Source: Ruegeria atlantica (GTDB lineage Bacteria; Pseudomonadota; Alphaproteobacteria; Rhodobacterales; Rhodobacteraceae). Taken from it: DNA of 37,168 nt. A model generated the notes under the pieces. It was not told the DNA's origin, ran no database searches, and saw only the letters and a program-made list of their open reading frames with translations. A program made the position numbers and the translations under genes. The DNA lies in the NCBI RefSeq assembly GCF_001458195.1, contig NZ_CYPU01000016.1, positions 1-37,168 of the forward strand, written 5' to 3'. Position 1 is the stretch's first letter, and each line of letters begins with the position of its first letter. Positions 1 to 7,648 of this stretch are shown piece by piece.

Positions 1-202
1 CGTCCTAATGGTGCGAGCGGTGAGGTACTACAAGAAGTCTTGGATTAGAGCGCTGTGAAGCGCGAGGCCTGATATTGAAGCAAGTTAGACCAGACCGCGA
101 CGGCATCGTCCACAACGCGATCCGCATATTCGTTGCTTCTTGGCAGATACGGCACTCGCCCAACGCAGCACTCTTTAGCGTACACAAATGCTGATCAGAA
201 CT
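1..202. other. Left edge, no gene recognised
   Basis: No reading frame here looks coding: the one open frame on the minus strand encodes a composition unlike any family I know and has no ribosome binding site. The stretch lies downstream of the first cytochrome c gene. I see no clear terminator in it. Confidence 0.4.
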
Positions 203-631
203 TCACGGAACATAACGTTCCGGCTTCGGAGACTGAATACTCTCCAAATACTCAGCAATTTCGATAAGTCTGGAAGGAATACGCGTAACCAAACCATTCC
301 CCGTATCGAATTCGACAGCAGGGCCGTCATTCAATTCGGTGATTACCGGCATGTCATCGCGAGGTTCTTGAACTTTCAAATAACCGTCCAAGATCGACAT
401 GACCTCCAACATGGGCCACACGCCCCCCCTTCGGTCGGAAATCTTTGTTAAATCAGCTGGCTCTGTTTTCAAAGCAGCTGCGTCAGGTCCTTTTCCGGAT
501 GCATCGATTCCGTGACATCTGGCGCAATGCTCAACAAAGAGGTCTTTGCCAAGGTCCGAAAACTCATCGGCCGCAGATATCGTCGCAACCGAAGAAATGC
601 CCATGCTTGCAACGATCATAAAGTGCCTCAT
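203..631 (-). CDS. Exported small cytochrome c
   Basis: Predicted exported monohaem cytochrome c of 142 residues, acting in the periplasm as an electron carrier; the redox partner is unknown. Residues 1-21 form a signal peptide (ends ISAA). The haem motif is CARCH at residues 36-40, followed by the GxGP and PADLT segments usual for small class I cytochromes. A Met in DDMPVI could be the distal haem ligand. I chose the ATG at 631 because the signal peptide starts there and an AAAGGA-type Shine-Dalgarno sequence lies upstream; a longer frame to 724 adds a non-signal-like extension. The gene at 1039-1467 is a paralogue on the same strand, 400 bp upstream, so the two are probably separate transcripts. 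Family assignment is firm, role is not. Confidence 0.85.
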   Translation of the reverse strand: MRHFMIVASMGISSVATISAADEFSDLGKDLFVEHCARCHGIDASGKGPDAAALKTEPADLTKISDRRGGVWPMLEVMSILDGYLKVQEPRDDMPVITELNDGPAVEFDTGNGLVTRIPSRLIEIAEYLESIQSPKPERYVP

Positions 632-1038
632 AAGCCGGAGGTCCTTTGCAATACGAGAGTTTACTACAACAGAAATGGACCGACATCTTCCCCCGGTCAA
701 CGTCGGTCCTTTACCATATAACATTTGCTATCCTGTGGCCCAAAACCGATTGATGGGGACAGGCAGCAACGAGCTCAGAACAGCTTCACCGTTTAACATT
801 CGAAATTTAGCATGTGAAGGCGCTCGGCTCTTTGACATAAATCATATGTCACCTCGCAGTCTGCCAGAATTGGACTCGACACGCCAATTCGGCCATATGA
901 TATTGAATGACTGCTTACGCCTAGCAGAGCACGGCGCTTCACAATGCTAGGCCTGCAATTGTCACCGGGTCAAAAAAAGGTGCAAGTCCAGAACACCGAC
1001 AAACGGTCAATTGCTGACCTAGCGCCAAGAACATTAAT
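632..1038. other. Intergenic gap between two cytochrome c genes
   Basis: About 400 bp with no credible gene. Open frames on the plus strand run antisense to, or out from, the cytochrome gene and lack ribosome binding sites. It must hold the promoter of the 203-631 gene, but I see no clear -35/-10 pair. Confidence 0.4.
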
Positions 1039-1467
1039 CTACTGTTGGATGCTTTCTAAGAAAAACAATAACCCCGCTAACTCGCGCGGGGTGGGCGTCA
1101 AGACACCCTCGATTTCAACCGGAACCAGGTCTTCCGCCATTTCCCCGCCAAACTCCGGCATAACCCGAGCAAGATGGCTGTTTTCTGTGTCGCCATAAAT
1201 GTAACTTAGTGCCCGTGCTTGAGGGAAAGTGCCTCCGTTCTTCGCGCTCAATGTTGTCAAATCTGTTGGCGAAACGGAAAGATCGCTGGTTGCCGGGCCA
1301 CCGCCTCTACCATCCACACCATGACAAGAAGTACAGTTTTCTGAGAAAAATGCCGCCCCATCAGCGCGGGTGGGCATGACGTCGGCGTCAGGATACAGAT
1401 CTGTACACGACGCTGTGGCCAGAGCAAAAAATCCAGCCGATAATACAACCCACCTTGTAGCGTGCAT
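1039..1467 (-). CDS. Exported small cytochrome c, possible lipoprotein
   Basis: Predicted monohaem cytochrome c of 142 residues, exported to the periplasm and possibly lipid-anchored: the signal sequence ends LATAS before Cys21, which is a weak lipobox because -3 is Thr. The haem motif is CTSCH at residues 45-49, followed by GVDGRGGGP and the PTDLTTLS segment. RVMPEF may supply the Met ligand. It is clearly paralogous to the gene at 203-631: same length, same order of GxGP, P-x-DLT, MP and a C-terminal LESIQ. The ATG at 1467 has GGGGT about 7 bases upstream. A terminator-like hairpin overlaps the last codons (1072-1091). The electron-transfer partner cannot be read from the context. Confidence 0.85.
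   Translation of the reverse strand: MHATRWVVLSAGFFALATASCTDLYPDADVMPTRADGAAFFSENCTSCHGVDGRGGGPATSDLSVSPTDLTTLSAKNGGTFPQARALSYIYGDTENSHLARVMPEFGGEMAEDLVPVEIEGVLTPTPRELAGLLFFLESIQQ
1058..1091 (-). terminator. Terminator-like hairpin inside the end of a cytochrome gene
   Basis: On the minus strand, arms CCCCGC and GCGGGG (1086-1091 and 1072-1077) enclose an 8-base loop and are followed by TTATTGTTTTTCTT. This has the form of an intrinsic terminator, yet it lies about 30 bases before the stop codon of the cytochrome gene (stop at 1039-1041). Termination here would give a message without a stop codon. The stem is only six pairs, so it may be inactive. Confidence 0.35.
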
Positions 1468-1695
1468 GCTCTACCCCGGTTTTTAATCCAACCTACGGTC
1501 TATTGTAGCGCATGGCAATGACCGCAACTGCGGCTTTAAAGTCGGTGAGGGTCAATTTTACAAATCTGACAAGGACTTGGACATTGCCGCTCACTATGGC
1601 GGTGAAAGCTATTTCTAGACCTTCTATGTCTGTGGGCATTTCACTTTTGTGAATCTAAGCAGAGTATTCGACAATCAGGATTGGGAGATCCAAAC

Positions 1696-2244
1696 ATGCT
1701 GGAAGCTTCGCCCCGAATAGTTTGGCTCGAAGCGATAGGGGCGATCCTAATGATCCTACTCGGGTCCGGGCTTCACTTTGCATTTGTTTTGCTAGGAGGT
1801 TGGACGCCAATGGCGCTTGTGGCAGCTGTCAACGAGTCAATTTGGGAGCACTTAAAGCTGGCTTTTTGGCCAGGATTGTTGTGGGCCTGCCTAATGCCGC
1901 TTCCACCCCGACTTACAAGAAGGGACGTATTTAGCGCTAAGGGATTTAGCCTTGCAACTACTGCTATTTTGATTGTGACAGTATTCACGGCGTACACAGC
2001 GATACTTGAGCGCAACTTTTTGGTTTTTGATATTGGAATATTTGTTGCTGCAATTTGCATCGGCCAGATCGTGTCAATTCTTATGCTTGTTTATGAAGAT
2101 CGAATGCGTGAACTCATCCATGTATTCGGCCTGGTTCTCTTTGGGCTTCAAGTTGTCGCCTATAGTACCTTAACATTTTTCCCTCTTAATCATTGGCTGT
2201 TCATTGAAGCACGTTCTGGCACGATAGGCATTCCTGCCCATTAG
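1696..2244 (+). CDS. DUF6512-like integral membrane protein
   Basis: Predicted membrane protein of 182 residues with five or so hydrophobic segments and little soluble sequence. I recognise the DUF6512 pattern, in which a first helix with a LHFAF-type motif is followed by VAAVNESIWEHLKLAFWP; the NES-WEHLK block is the family signature. Function of this family is unknown to me. The ATG at 1696 is chosen because GGGAGA lies seven bases upstream; an in-frame TTG at 1681 would put that Shine-Dalgarno sequence inside the gene. It stands alone on the plus strand, about 100 bp before the PLP enzyme gene, and shares no obvious pathway with it. Confidence 0.65.
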   Translation: MLEASPRIVWLEAIGAILMILLGSGLHFAFVLLGGWTPMALVAAVNESIWEHLKLAFWPGLLWACLMPLPPRLTRRDVFSAKGFSLATTAILIVTVFTAYTAILERNFLVFDIGIFVAAICIGQIVSILMLVYEDRMRELIHVFGLVLFGLQVVAYSTLTFFPLNHWLFIEARSGTIGIPAH

Positions 2245-2347
2245 ATGGACAGTCTGACCAATTGGTGGCGCATACTTGGATCCCCATAAATCCTAAAACG
2301 GTTTTCCCGAGCTTGACGGGTGCTAAGCGGGGATATTGAGTAGAGGC

Positions 2348-3388
2348 ATGGATCATTGGATTTCGGAGTCGATAGCTAAGATCAATGCGGATGCACACCG
2401 CTCTGCCGATACGCACCTTTTCAAGCTACCCGTTCGGGGGCTGAAGGGCGTAGACATCTATCTCAAGGATGAAAGTACCCATCCGATCGGCAGTCTCAAG
2501 CACAGATTGGCGCGGTCGCTTTTCCTTTATGCGCTTGTAAACGGGAAAATAAGGGAAGGGACACGTGTAATCGAAGCCTCGTCTGGCAGCACTGCCGTTT
2601 CAGAAGCTTACTTCGCCCGTATGATCGGAGTGCCTTTTACCGCGGTTCTCCCAAAATCTACCGCCAAGAGCAAAATCGACCTAATCCGGTTCCAAGGTGG
2701 GGAAATCCACTTCGTCGATGCGGCGCCGGACATGCACCAGGCCTCGGTTGAACTGGCAGCTGAAGTCGGTGGCTACTTCATGGATCAGTTCACTTACGCC
2801 GAGCGGGCGACGGATTGGAGAGGCAACAACAACATTGCAGAAAGCCTTTTTCGTCAGATGGAACGAGAGCCACATCCAATTCCATCGGTTATTGTGATGA
2901 GCGCGGGCACTGGCGGAACTTCAGCAACTTTTGGGCGGTACATTCGCTACAAAGGCTTTAACAGTGAATTGGTTGTTGTGGACCCAGAAAACTCAGTGTT
3001 TTTTGATAGTTTTCGAACCGGAGAAAGGACCCTGACCCGCTCTTGTTCAAGTCGTATCGAAGGTATCGGACGTCCCAAAGTAGAGAAGTCGTTTTTGGCA
3101 GATGTAATCGACCGTATGATCCAAGTGCCAGATGCCGCAAGCATTGCGACAATGCTCTGGCTTGAAGATCGGATCAGGCGGCGGGCGGGCCCATCAACAG
3201 GCACAAACCTTTGGGGGGCTTTGCAAATTGCGCAAGAGATGGAGGCGGCCGGACGATCTGGCTCCATCGTCACTATTCTGTGTGACGACGGAAACCGTTA
3301 TCTCGACACCTACTACGATCCGGATTGGGTGATGGAAAACTTCGGCGAAACCGCCTCTTACGAAGCTACTTTGGCGGGATATCACTGA
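2348..3388 (+). CDS. PLP-dependent cysteine synthase-fold enzyme, Cds1-like cysteine desulfhydrase
   Basis: Cytosolic fold-type II PLP enzyme of 346 residues, closest in my reading to the Cds1 group (mycobacterial L-cysteine desulfhydrase), which splits cysteine to pyruvate, ammonia and sulfide. The PLP lysine is Lys51 in GSLKHR; the substrate loop is ASSGSTAVSEAYFA; the cofactor phosphate loop is the Gly-rich GTGGTSATFGRY. The MDQFTYAERATDWRGNNNIAES block is highly typical of Cds1 and not of biosynthetic CysK. Start is uncertain: an in-frame TTG at 2336 gives four more residues; I prefer the ATG at 2348. The next gene follows after 20 bp and may be co-transcribed. A cystathionine beta-synthase-like role is the alternative. 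Confidence 0.75.
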   Translation: MDHWISESIAKINADAHRSADTHLFKLPVRGLKGVDIYLKDESTHPIGSLKHRLARSLFLYALVNGKIREGTRVIEASSGSTAVSEAYFARMIGVPFTAVLPKSTAKSKIDLIRFQGGEIHFVDAAPDMHQASVELAAEVGGYFMDQFTYAERATDWRGNNNIAESLFRQMEREPHPIPSVIVMSAGTGGTSATFGRYIRYKGFNSELVVVDPENSVFFDSFRTGERTLTRSCSSRIEGIGRPKVEKSFLADVIDRMIQVPDAASIATMLWLEDRIRRRAGPSTGTNLWGALQIAQEMEAAGRSGSIVTILCDDGNRYLDTYYDPDWVMENFGETASYEATLAGYH

Positions 3389-3408
3389 ATTCAAACGAAG
3401 AGGACAGA

Positions 3409-3888
3409 ATGAAAAGGGCGAAATTTGTATTGGCAGCGCTTCTGGCATCAATGGTCGCAGTGTTGTTTTGCGCCACAACAGTTTTGGCCTCCTCTCAGGA
3501 AGCACAACGGATCATCGAAAGCGCGGCTGCTGATTGCAAAGACTTCGAGAATGGAGAGTTTGATCAGGGTGACGCTGTGACCGAGATCGAGCTGCGCTCG
3601 CAGTTTGGCACGGCTAAGGCTGAACTCGTAGATGAAAGCCAGTATTCCTGTTCTTCCGCTGCCTCTATGTACTGCGGAACAGGGGGTTGCATGCTCAATC
3701 TTATCGTCGACGGAGAAACCATGTCGTGGCAGGCAACGGGTTGGCGTCTTATTGACTGGGGACCTGACCGTATACTGCTTATTGGACGAGACGGTGGTTG
3801 GTGCGGAGGCGCAGGAGCCGAGGTTTGTTATGAGGCTCTGGTTTGGAGTAATGGGAAGATTTTAACCGTAGGATCGTCGCAAGAGTAA
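3409..3888 (+). CDS. Exported Cys-rich protein, paralogue of the 7112-7648 gene
   Basis: Protein of 159 residues with a signal peptide (hydrophobic LAALLASMVAVLF, cleavage near VLAS-S). The mature part begins with QEAQRIIESAAADC and carries a conserved core CSSAASMYCGTGGC, plus a Cys pair near the C-terminus, so several disulfides are likely in the periplasm. I do not recognise a named family. A second copy at 7112-7648 shares the core, the Cys pattern and the DWG/DFG motif after it, so this is a real two-member family. AGAGGA precedes the ATG by about five bases. It follows the Cds1-like gene by 20 bp, so a shared transcript is possible. Function unknown. Confidence 0.7.
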   Translation: MKRAKFVLAALLASMVAVLFCATTVLASSQEAQRIIESAAADCKDFENGEFDQGDAVTEIELRSQFGTAKAELVDESQYSCSSAASMYCGTGGCMLNLIVDGETMSWQATGWRLIDWGPDRILLIGRDGGWCGGAGAEVCYEALVWSNGKILTVGSSQE

Positions 3889-3989
3889 GCTCACACAGCG
3901 TTACCGGTTGGTTTACTCGCCTGGCCCATTTGGCCAGAACTTTTGGATCGGGCATGATCTGTTCGACGGCGATTTCCTTGATTTTCGAC

Positions 3990-4199
3990 TTACAACAGAA
4001 ACAAAACCTTAGCCACGAGGGCGATGGTAGACATGAAGTTTCTAAAGTGCCTGTCATCAATTGTCGCGACCCTGCACCGCTCTTTCAGCCGTCCAAATAT
4101 GTTCTCAATCTTGTGACGGATTCGATAAATCTTGGCAAAAATATGGTGCAAAATCTTTGCGGTTCTGTTCCGTTTCTCGGGATTCGCAAGACCCGCTAG
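3990..4199 (-). pseudogene. IS5-family transposase C-terminal remnant
   Basis: The minus strand translates without interruption to a C-terminal transposase fragment of about 69 residues, starting around AGLANPEKRNR and running through YRIRHKIENIFGRLKERCR and IALVAKVLFLL to a TAA at 3990-3992. The RHKIEN-FGRLK block with the catalytic Glu is the signature of IS5-type DDE transposases. No upstream part of the gene is present and no start codon fits, so this is a relic. It fills most of the gap between the exported protein and the cyclase gene. The residual 4200-4350 contains a palindromic repeat segment (see the MITE entry). Confidence 0.75.
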
Positions 4200-4350
4200 T
4201 GAGTAACCGCTTCCAGCCGCAAGCAGTCAGTGATGCTCACCTCAGAGAACGGCAGCACCGAGCCCAAAGCGGACGGAGTTGTATTGCTTTTCCGTCCATG
4301 CGAGAGAGTGACTTAGCGATTTGGCGTGAATAGGTTAGACTGTCTGGCGC

Positions 4351-5691
4351 ATGTCAGAAACCGTTCAAGAAAGAGTACGATCACGCGGCGGCGCGGCTTT
4401 CGCCGAAGAAGAACGCCAAGGCATGATGCTCGCCGCAAAGGTCCGAACTATTGCTCTTGCACTTGTTCTACTGTGGCAAGCCATTGATAGCCCGGAAGCT
4501 GGGCCATCATATTATTTTGCTCTTCTTGAAATCTTCGCTTTTGTTTTGCTCGGTGGTTTGCAGTACATCGCAGCATACTCGCGTCTTGGCGGACGCAGCA
4601 TTCAGTACGTGTTCGTTACGTTAGACGGCCTGTTTCTGGCGGTAGTTTTTAGTCTCGGTTCGCCGTTTTCCGACATTTCGTGGCCGCCAGCCATTTCGAT
4701 GAACTCCGCGCGTTTCTTATACTTTTTGATGTTTCTGATGCAGGCATCCTTCAGCTTTCGACCTTTCTTGGTTGTCTGGTGCGGTATCAGCATAGCGATT
4801 GCTCGTATCGGCATGTGGGTATGGTTTTTGAGCCTACCAGGTTCGTACAGTAATCTGGACTTGCCGGAACAGACAGTTGAAGCTTGGCTTGATGGAGGCA
4901 CTGACCTTAATTTTCTGTTTCTGGGATATGCCGCCACAGAATTGCTGGTTGTTGTGATATTGTCTGCGGGGTTTGCTATCGTTGTTGCGCGATCTCGGCG
5001 GCTCGTTAGCAGTCTCCTTTCGACTGAGAGGAATCGGGCCAGTCTGGCAAGATACTTTTCACCAAATGTAGTCGACCAACTAAGCAGTTCAGGTGTTGGT
5101 CTTTCGACCGGTAAACACCAAAAAGTTGCCGTACTTTTTGCGGACATCATCGGGTTCACAAAACTTTGCGAAAAAGCGACTGCCGATGAGGTGATTGAGC
5201 TTCATAGAGGCTATCATGACCGTTTGGGTAAAGCGGTGTTTAGAAACTCGGGCACCTTGGACAAGTACATTGGCGACGGGCTGATGGCGACCTTTAGAAC
5301 TCCCAACCCGAACCCTCACGACCCTGAAAACGCACTAAACAGCGCTTATGAAATGCTCGAAGCATTGGACGAGTGGAACACGGAAAGAGCGTTGTCCGGC
5401 GACGATCCGATCCGTGTTGGGATCGGACTGCACTGGGGCGCCGTGGTCGCCGGAGACATAGGGAATGAACGGCGCTTGGAATACAGCGTGATTGGCGACA
5501 CTGTGAACATCGCAAGCAGGATCGAGCACTTATCCAGACAACTGAACACTCGGCTGGTTGTGAGCGACGATTTGGTTTGTGCAATCAAACAGCATAACCC
5601 AAACGCCAATCTTGATCCCTTGATTGATGCAGGTCTTCAGAAAATCCGCGGCAGAGCGTCTGAAGTAAAAGTCTGGAAATACTCCAAGTAG
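4351..5691 (+). CDS. Membrane-anchored class III adenylate/guanylate cyclase
   Basis: 446-residue nucleotide cyclase. Residues about 30-225 hold five or six hydrophobic segments, a membrane sensor-like domain of unknown ligand. A short helical linker (RNRASLARYFSPNVVDQL) leads into the class III catalytic domain, about residues 255-446. Metal-binding Asp265 lies in FADIIGFT and Asp309 in DKYIGDG; Lys305 is the adenine-side residue. The second base-recognition position (Thr in class IIIb, YTxxG) is Ser379 in YSVIGDTVN; transition-state Asn386 and Arg390 are present, so the enzyme looks active. Likely product cAMP, with cGMP possible. No partner gene is adjacent. No good Shine-Dalgarno sequence is seen before 4351. 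Confidence 0.85.
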   Translation: MSETVQERVRSRGGAAFAEEERQGMMLAAKVRTIALALVLLWQAIDSPEAGPSYYFALLEIFAFVLLGGLQYIAAYSRLGGRSIQYVFVTLDGLFLAVVFSLGSPFSDISWPPAISMNSARFLYFLMFLMQASFSFRPFLVVWCGISIAIARIGMWVWFLSLPGSYSNLDLPEQTVEAWLDGGTDLNFLFLGYAATELLVVVILSAGFAIVVARSRRLVSSLLSTERNRASLARYFSPNVVDQLSSSGVGLSTGKHQKVAVLFADIIGFTKLCEKATADEVIELHRGYHDRLGKAVFRNSGTLDKYIGDGLMATFRTPNPNPHDPENALNSAYEMLEALDEWNTERALSGDDPIRVGIGLHWGAVVAGDIGNERRLEYSVIGDTVNIASRIEHLSRQLNTRLVVSDDLVCAIKQHNPNANLDPLIDAGLQKIRGRASEVKVWKYSK

Positions 5692-5880
5692 CGACAGCGA
5701 TCTCAATTGACCGTTTCGTCCGCAACTCAGTCGTTGCCCCGATTATGTCGAACGTCCGCTGATGGTAGAAAATGCCGTTTAAGTTCGAAACACTTTAAAC
5801 GTCCTGAACCTAGACTTAGGCGGAGATCACTATTCTGGTCCTTCAAACCTTGCTTGCATCGCAATCCAGCCGTCGGCGCG

Positions 5881-5886
5881 TATAAT
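5881..5886 (+). promoter_or_regulatory. Perfect -10 box (TATAAT) seven bases before a start codon
   Basis: TATAAT at 5881-5886 ends six bases before the ATG at 5893. A start of transcription about seven bases downstream would coincide with the A of the ATG, giving a leaderless message. No Shine-Dalgarno sequence precedes the ATG, which agrees with that. The -35 is weak: TTGCAT at 5854-5859 is too far upstream (21 bp spacer). Confidence 0.4.
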
Positions 5887-5892
5887 GCGCAT

Positions 5893-6669
5893 ATGACAAG
5901 AGATATTGAAGCTAACGCCAAGAAAATCGCTGATGCCCTGACCTTTGCTCAACAGATACCTAAAATGTCTTCAGAGACAGGACAACTAACGCTGGATGAC
6001 GCATATTCGATTGCAAGTCGCGTCCGAGAGCTTCAGGGCAAAAAGAGAGTTGGCCGGAAGGTCGGCTTCACGAACCGCACTATTTGGCCTGTTTACGGTG
6101 TGGATCAACCCATTTGGGGAGAGGTTCACTCAGATGGGCTGTTTTCGACTGATCAGCCGGTAAACTTGGCTAGGTATTCAGAACCGAGAATCGAACCAGA
6201 AATCGTACTAGGCCTTGGCTATGCCCCGACGGCTGAAATGAACAATGAGCAGTTGGCAGGTTGCGTAGAGTGGGTTGCCCCGGGATTTGAAATTGTTCAA
6301 TCGATTTATCCCGACTGGAAATTCTCGGTCGAAGATTCAATTGCAGCACAAGGATTGCATGGTTGCCTTGTTCTTGGCGACAAAATCGCAGCGACGCATG
6401 ATGTTTTGACCGGCTTGGCAGAAGTGCCACTAGCATTGTTAAAGGGCACCGAGGTCATCGAGTCCGGCAAAGGTGAAAACGCGCTTGGAGGCCCAATCGA
6501 AGTCCTGGCTCATCTTGTGACTCTGCTCTCCGACGCCGACCAGCTTCAGGGAGGCGAGCTAGTCACAACTGGCACATTGACGGACGCATGGCCTGTGTCG
6601 CCGGGCGAACTATGGTCAGCTGTTTTTGGTGGCGTTATGGACACCGAGCTATCGGTGCGATTTGCATGA
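5893..6669 (+). CDS. 2-keto-4-pentenoate hydratase-like (FAH superfamily) protein
   Basis: 258-residue cytosolic enzyme of the MhpD/DmpE type in the fumarylacetoacetate hydrolase superfamily, which adds water to 2-hydroxypentadienoate in meta-cleavage pathways of aromatic degradation. Family features are the RVGRKVGFTNR segment, metal-ligand Glu residues in EPRIEPEIVLGLG, and the C-terminal LGGPIEVLAHLV and GTLTDAWPVSPGE blocks. The ATG at 5893 fits the family N-terminus; upstream in-frame sequence is Arg-rich and unlike protein. No other aromatic-catabolism gene is in the window, so the substrate is open; a 2-oxo-hepta-3-ene-dioate hydratase or a decarboxylase is also possible. The gene may be translated from a leaderless transcript. 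Confidence 0.75.
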   Translation: MTRDIEANAKKIADALTFAQQIPKMSSETGQLTLDDAYSIASRVRELQGKKRVGRKVGFTNRTIWPVYGVDQPIWGEVHSDGLFSTDQPVNLARYSEPRIEPEIVLGLGYAPTAEMNNEQLAGCVEWVAPGFEIVQSIYPDWKFSVEDSIAAQGLHGCLVLGDKIAATHDVLTGLAEVPLALLKGTEVIESGKGENALGGPIEVLAHLVTLLSDADQLQGGELVTTGTLTDAWPVSPGELWSAVFGGVMDTELSVRFA

Positions 6670-6856
6670 GGCTTTGGTAGATTTGTGACGCCGACTGCAC
6701 CAAAGAAAAGTTTTTCTCAATACGCAACTAGCTGAATTTCATACTTAGCTGTTCAGGCAGTATCCGCTTCAGGTCGATAGCCGCAGAAAGTCGAGAACCG
6801 CTAGAGTTGCGCCCTGAGTTAATTTAATCCGTCGGAGCGGCAGACAGAAACTCACA

Positions 6857-7050
6857 GCGCAATACTATGGGCAAACTACGCAAACTTATGGGGTGCGCGA
6901 AGTGCTATGCGCAAACCTACAATATTGTAGGCGCGCTCATAACGCTGCATTTCCGACGTTGATTTCATTGAAGAGAATCTTGGAAGCGTGCCAATAACTT
7001 TGCGCGGTATTTGCGCATAACTTTGCACGATTTGCCCATAAGTTTGCGTG
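6857..7050 (+). repeat. ~190-bp multi-site repeat element, copy 1
   Basis: First of three related elements (others at 15486 and 26264). Left part: reverse-orientation units with TATG cores at 6866, 6887 and 6906 (spacing 21 and 19). Centre: a perfect 16-bp palindrome, CCTACAATATTGTAGG, at 6916-6931, followed by one forward unit. After about 50 bp come three forward units of the form GCSCATAAnTTTGC at 6990, 7013 and 7034 (spacing 23 and 21). The two sides are roughly inverse complements of each other. The flanking intergenic sequence 6670-6856 shows no gene. Confidence 0.75.
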
Positions 7051-7111
7051 CCACAGAGAACCCATCGAACAAACCAGCTCCTATGGCTTATCCGCAATTC
7101 TCAAATGCAAC

Positions 7112-7648
7112 TTATTCCCAATCGCCAGCAGACGAGCGCCACGTCTTAGCGTCCGCGTCCCAAACACTGGCGGTGACGCAAGGCGTTGGGTTTATTCCGT
7201 CGCAATTGGATCCATGAATATCTGCAACAACAACGCGTTGACGCCCAAAATCAACAACCGTCCAGCCCTGGTTGAGCAAGGATTGAACCTCTTCTTCAAT
7301 CAAGAAGTGCGACATGCATCCGCCAGTTCCGCAGTAAAGAGATGCGGCGCTCGAACACGCAAAACCAGACTCATTCAGAACCCAGTCGCGTTGTAGATCT
7401 CCGTCGAGATCGACCCTTTCAACCGCGCCCCAGGCTATGTCAAACTGACCGTCGTTGAACGACGTGCAGGCTCGTGCCGCCAGATCAACCTTCGCCTGCA
7501 AACCGGGCGGAAGTTGCGATACATCTGCCGCGACAGCTGGTGAGGTCCAAACAAGGCCCGAAGCAAGCATAACCCCGGCGACCAAACATTTCATCTGACG
7601 CGCTATTTGGGAAGCTGGTTGGAAGGAGGTATCAATTGCACTGATCAT
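7112..7648 (-). CDS. Exported Cys-rich protein, paralogue of the 3409-3888 gene
   Basis: About 178 residues with a signal peptide (hydrophobic CLVAGVMLASGLVW, cleavage near AVAA-D). The mature part has the motif CSSAASLYCGTGGC, followed by a DFG segment and two further Cys, matching the protein at 3409-3888 in order and spacing. Family function is unknown to me; disulfide bonding in the periplasm is likely. Start choice: ATG at 7648 has GGGGA upstream and overlaps the end of the preceding gene by 17 bp, suggesting coupled translation; ATG at 7594 gives a shorter, more canonical signal peptide but has no Shine-Dalgarno sequence. The gene is downstream of the exported protein at 7632-8402. Confidence 0.65.
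   Translation of the reverse strand: MISAIDTSFQPASQIARQMKCLVAGVMLASGLVWTSPAVAADVSQLPPGLQAKVDLAARACTSFNDGQFDIAWGAVERVDLDGDLQRDWVLNESGFACSSAASLYCGTGGCMSHFLIEEEVQSLLNQGWTVVDFGRQRVVVADIHGSNCDGINPTPCVTASVWDADAKTWRSSAGDWE

Noticed and set aside
5..187. 60-codon minus-strand open frame at the left edge
   Set aside because: No ribosome binding site and no protein-like pattern.
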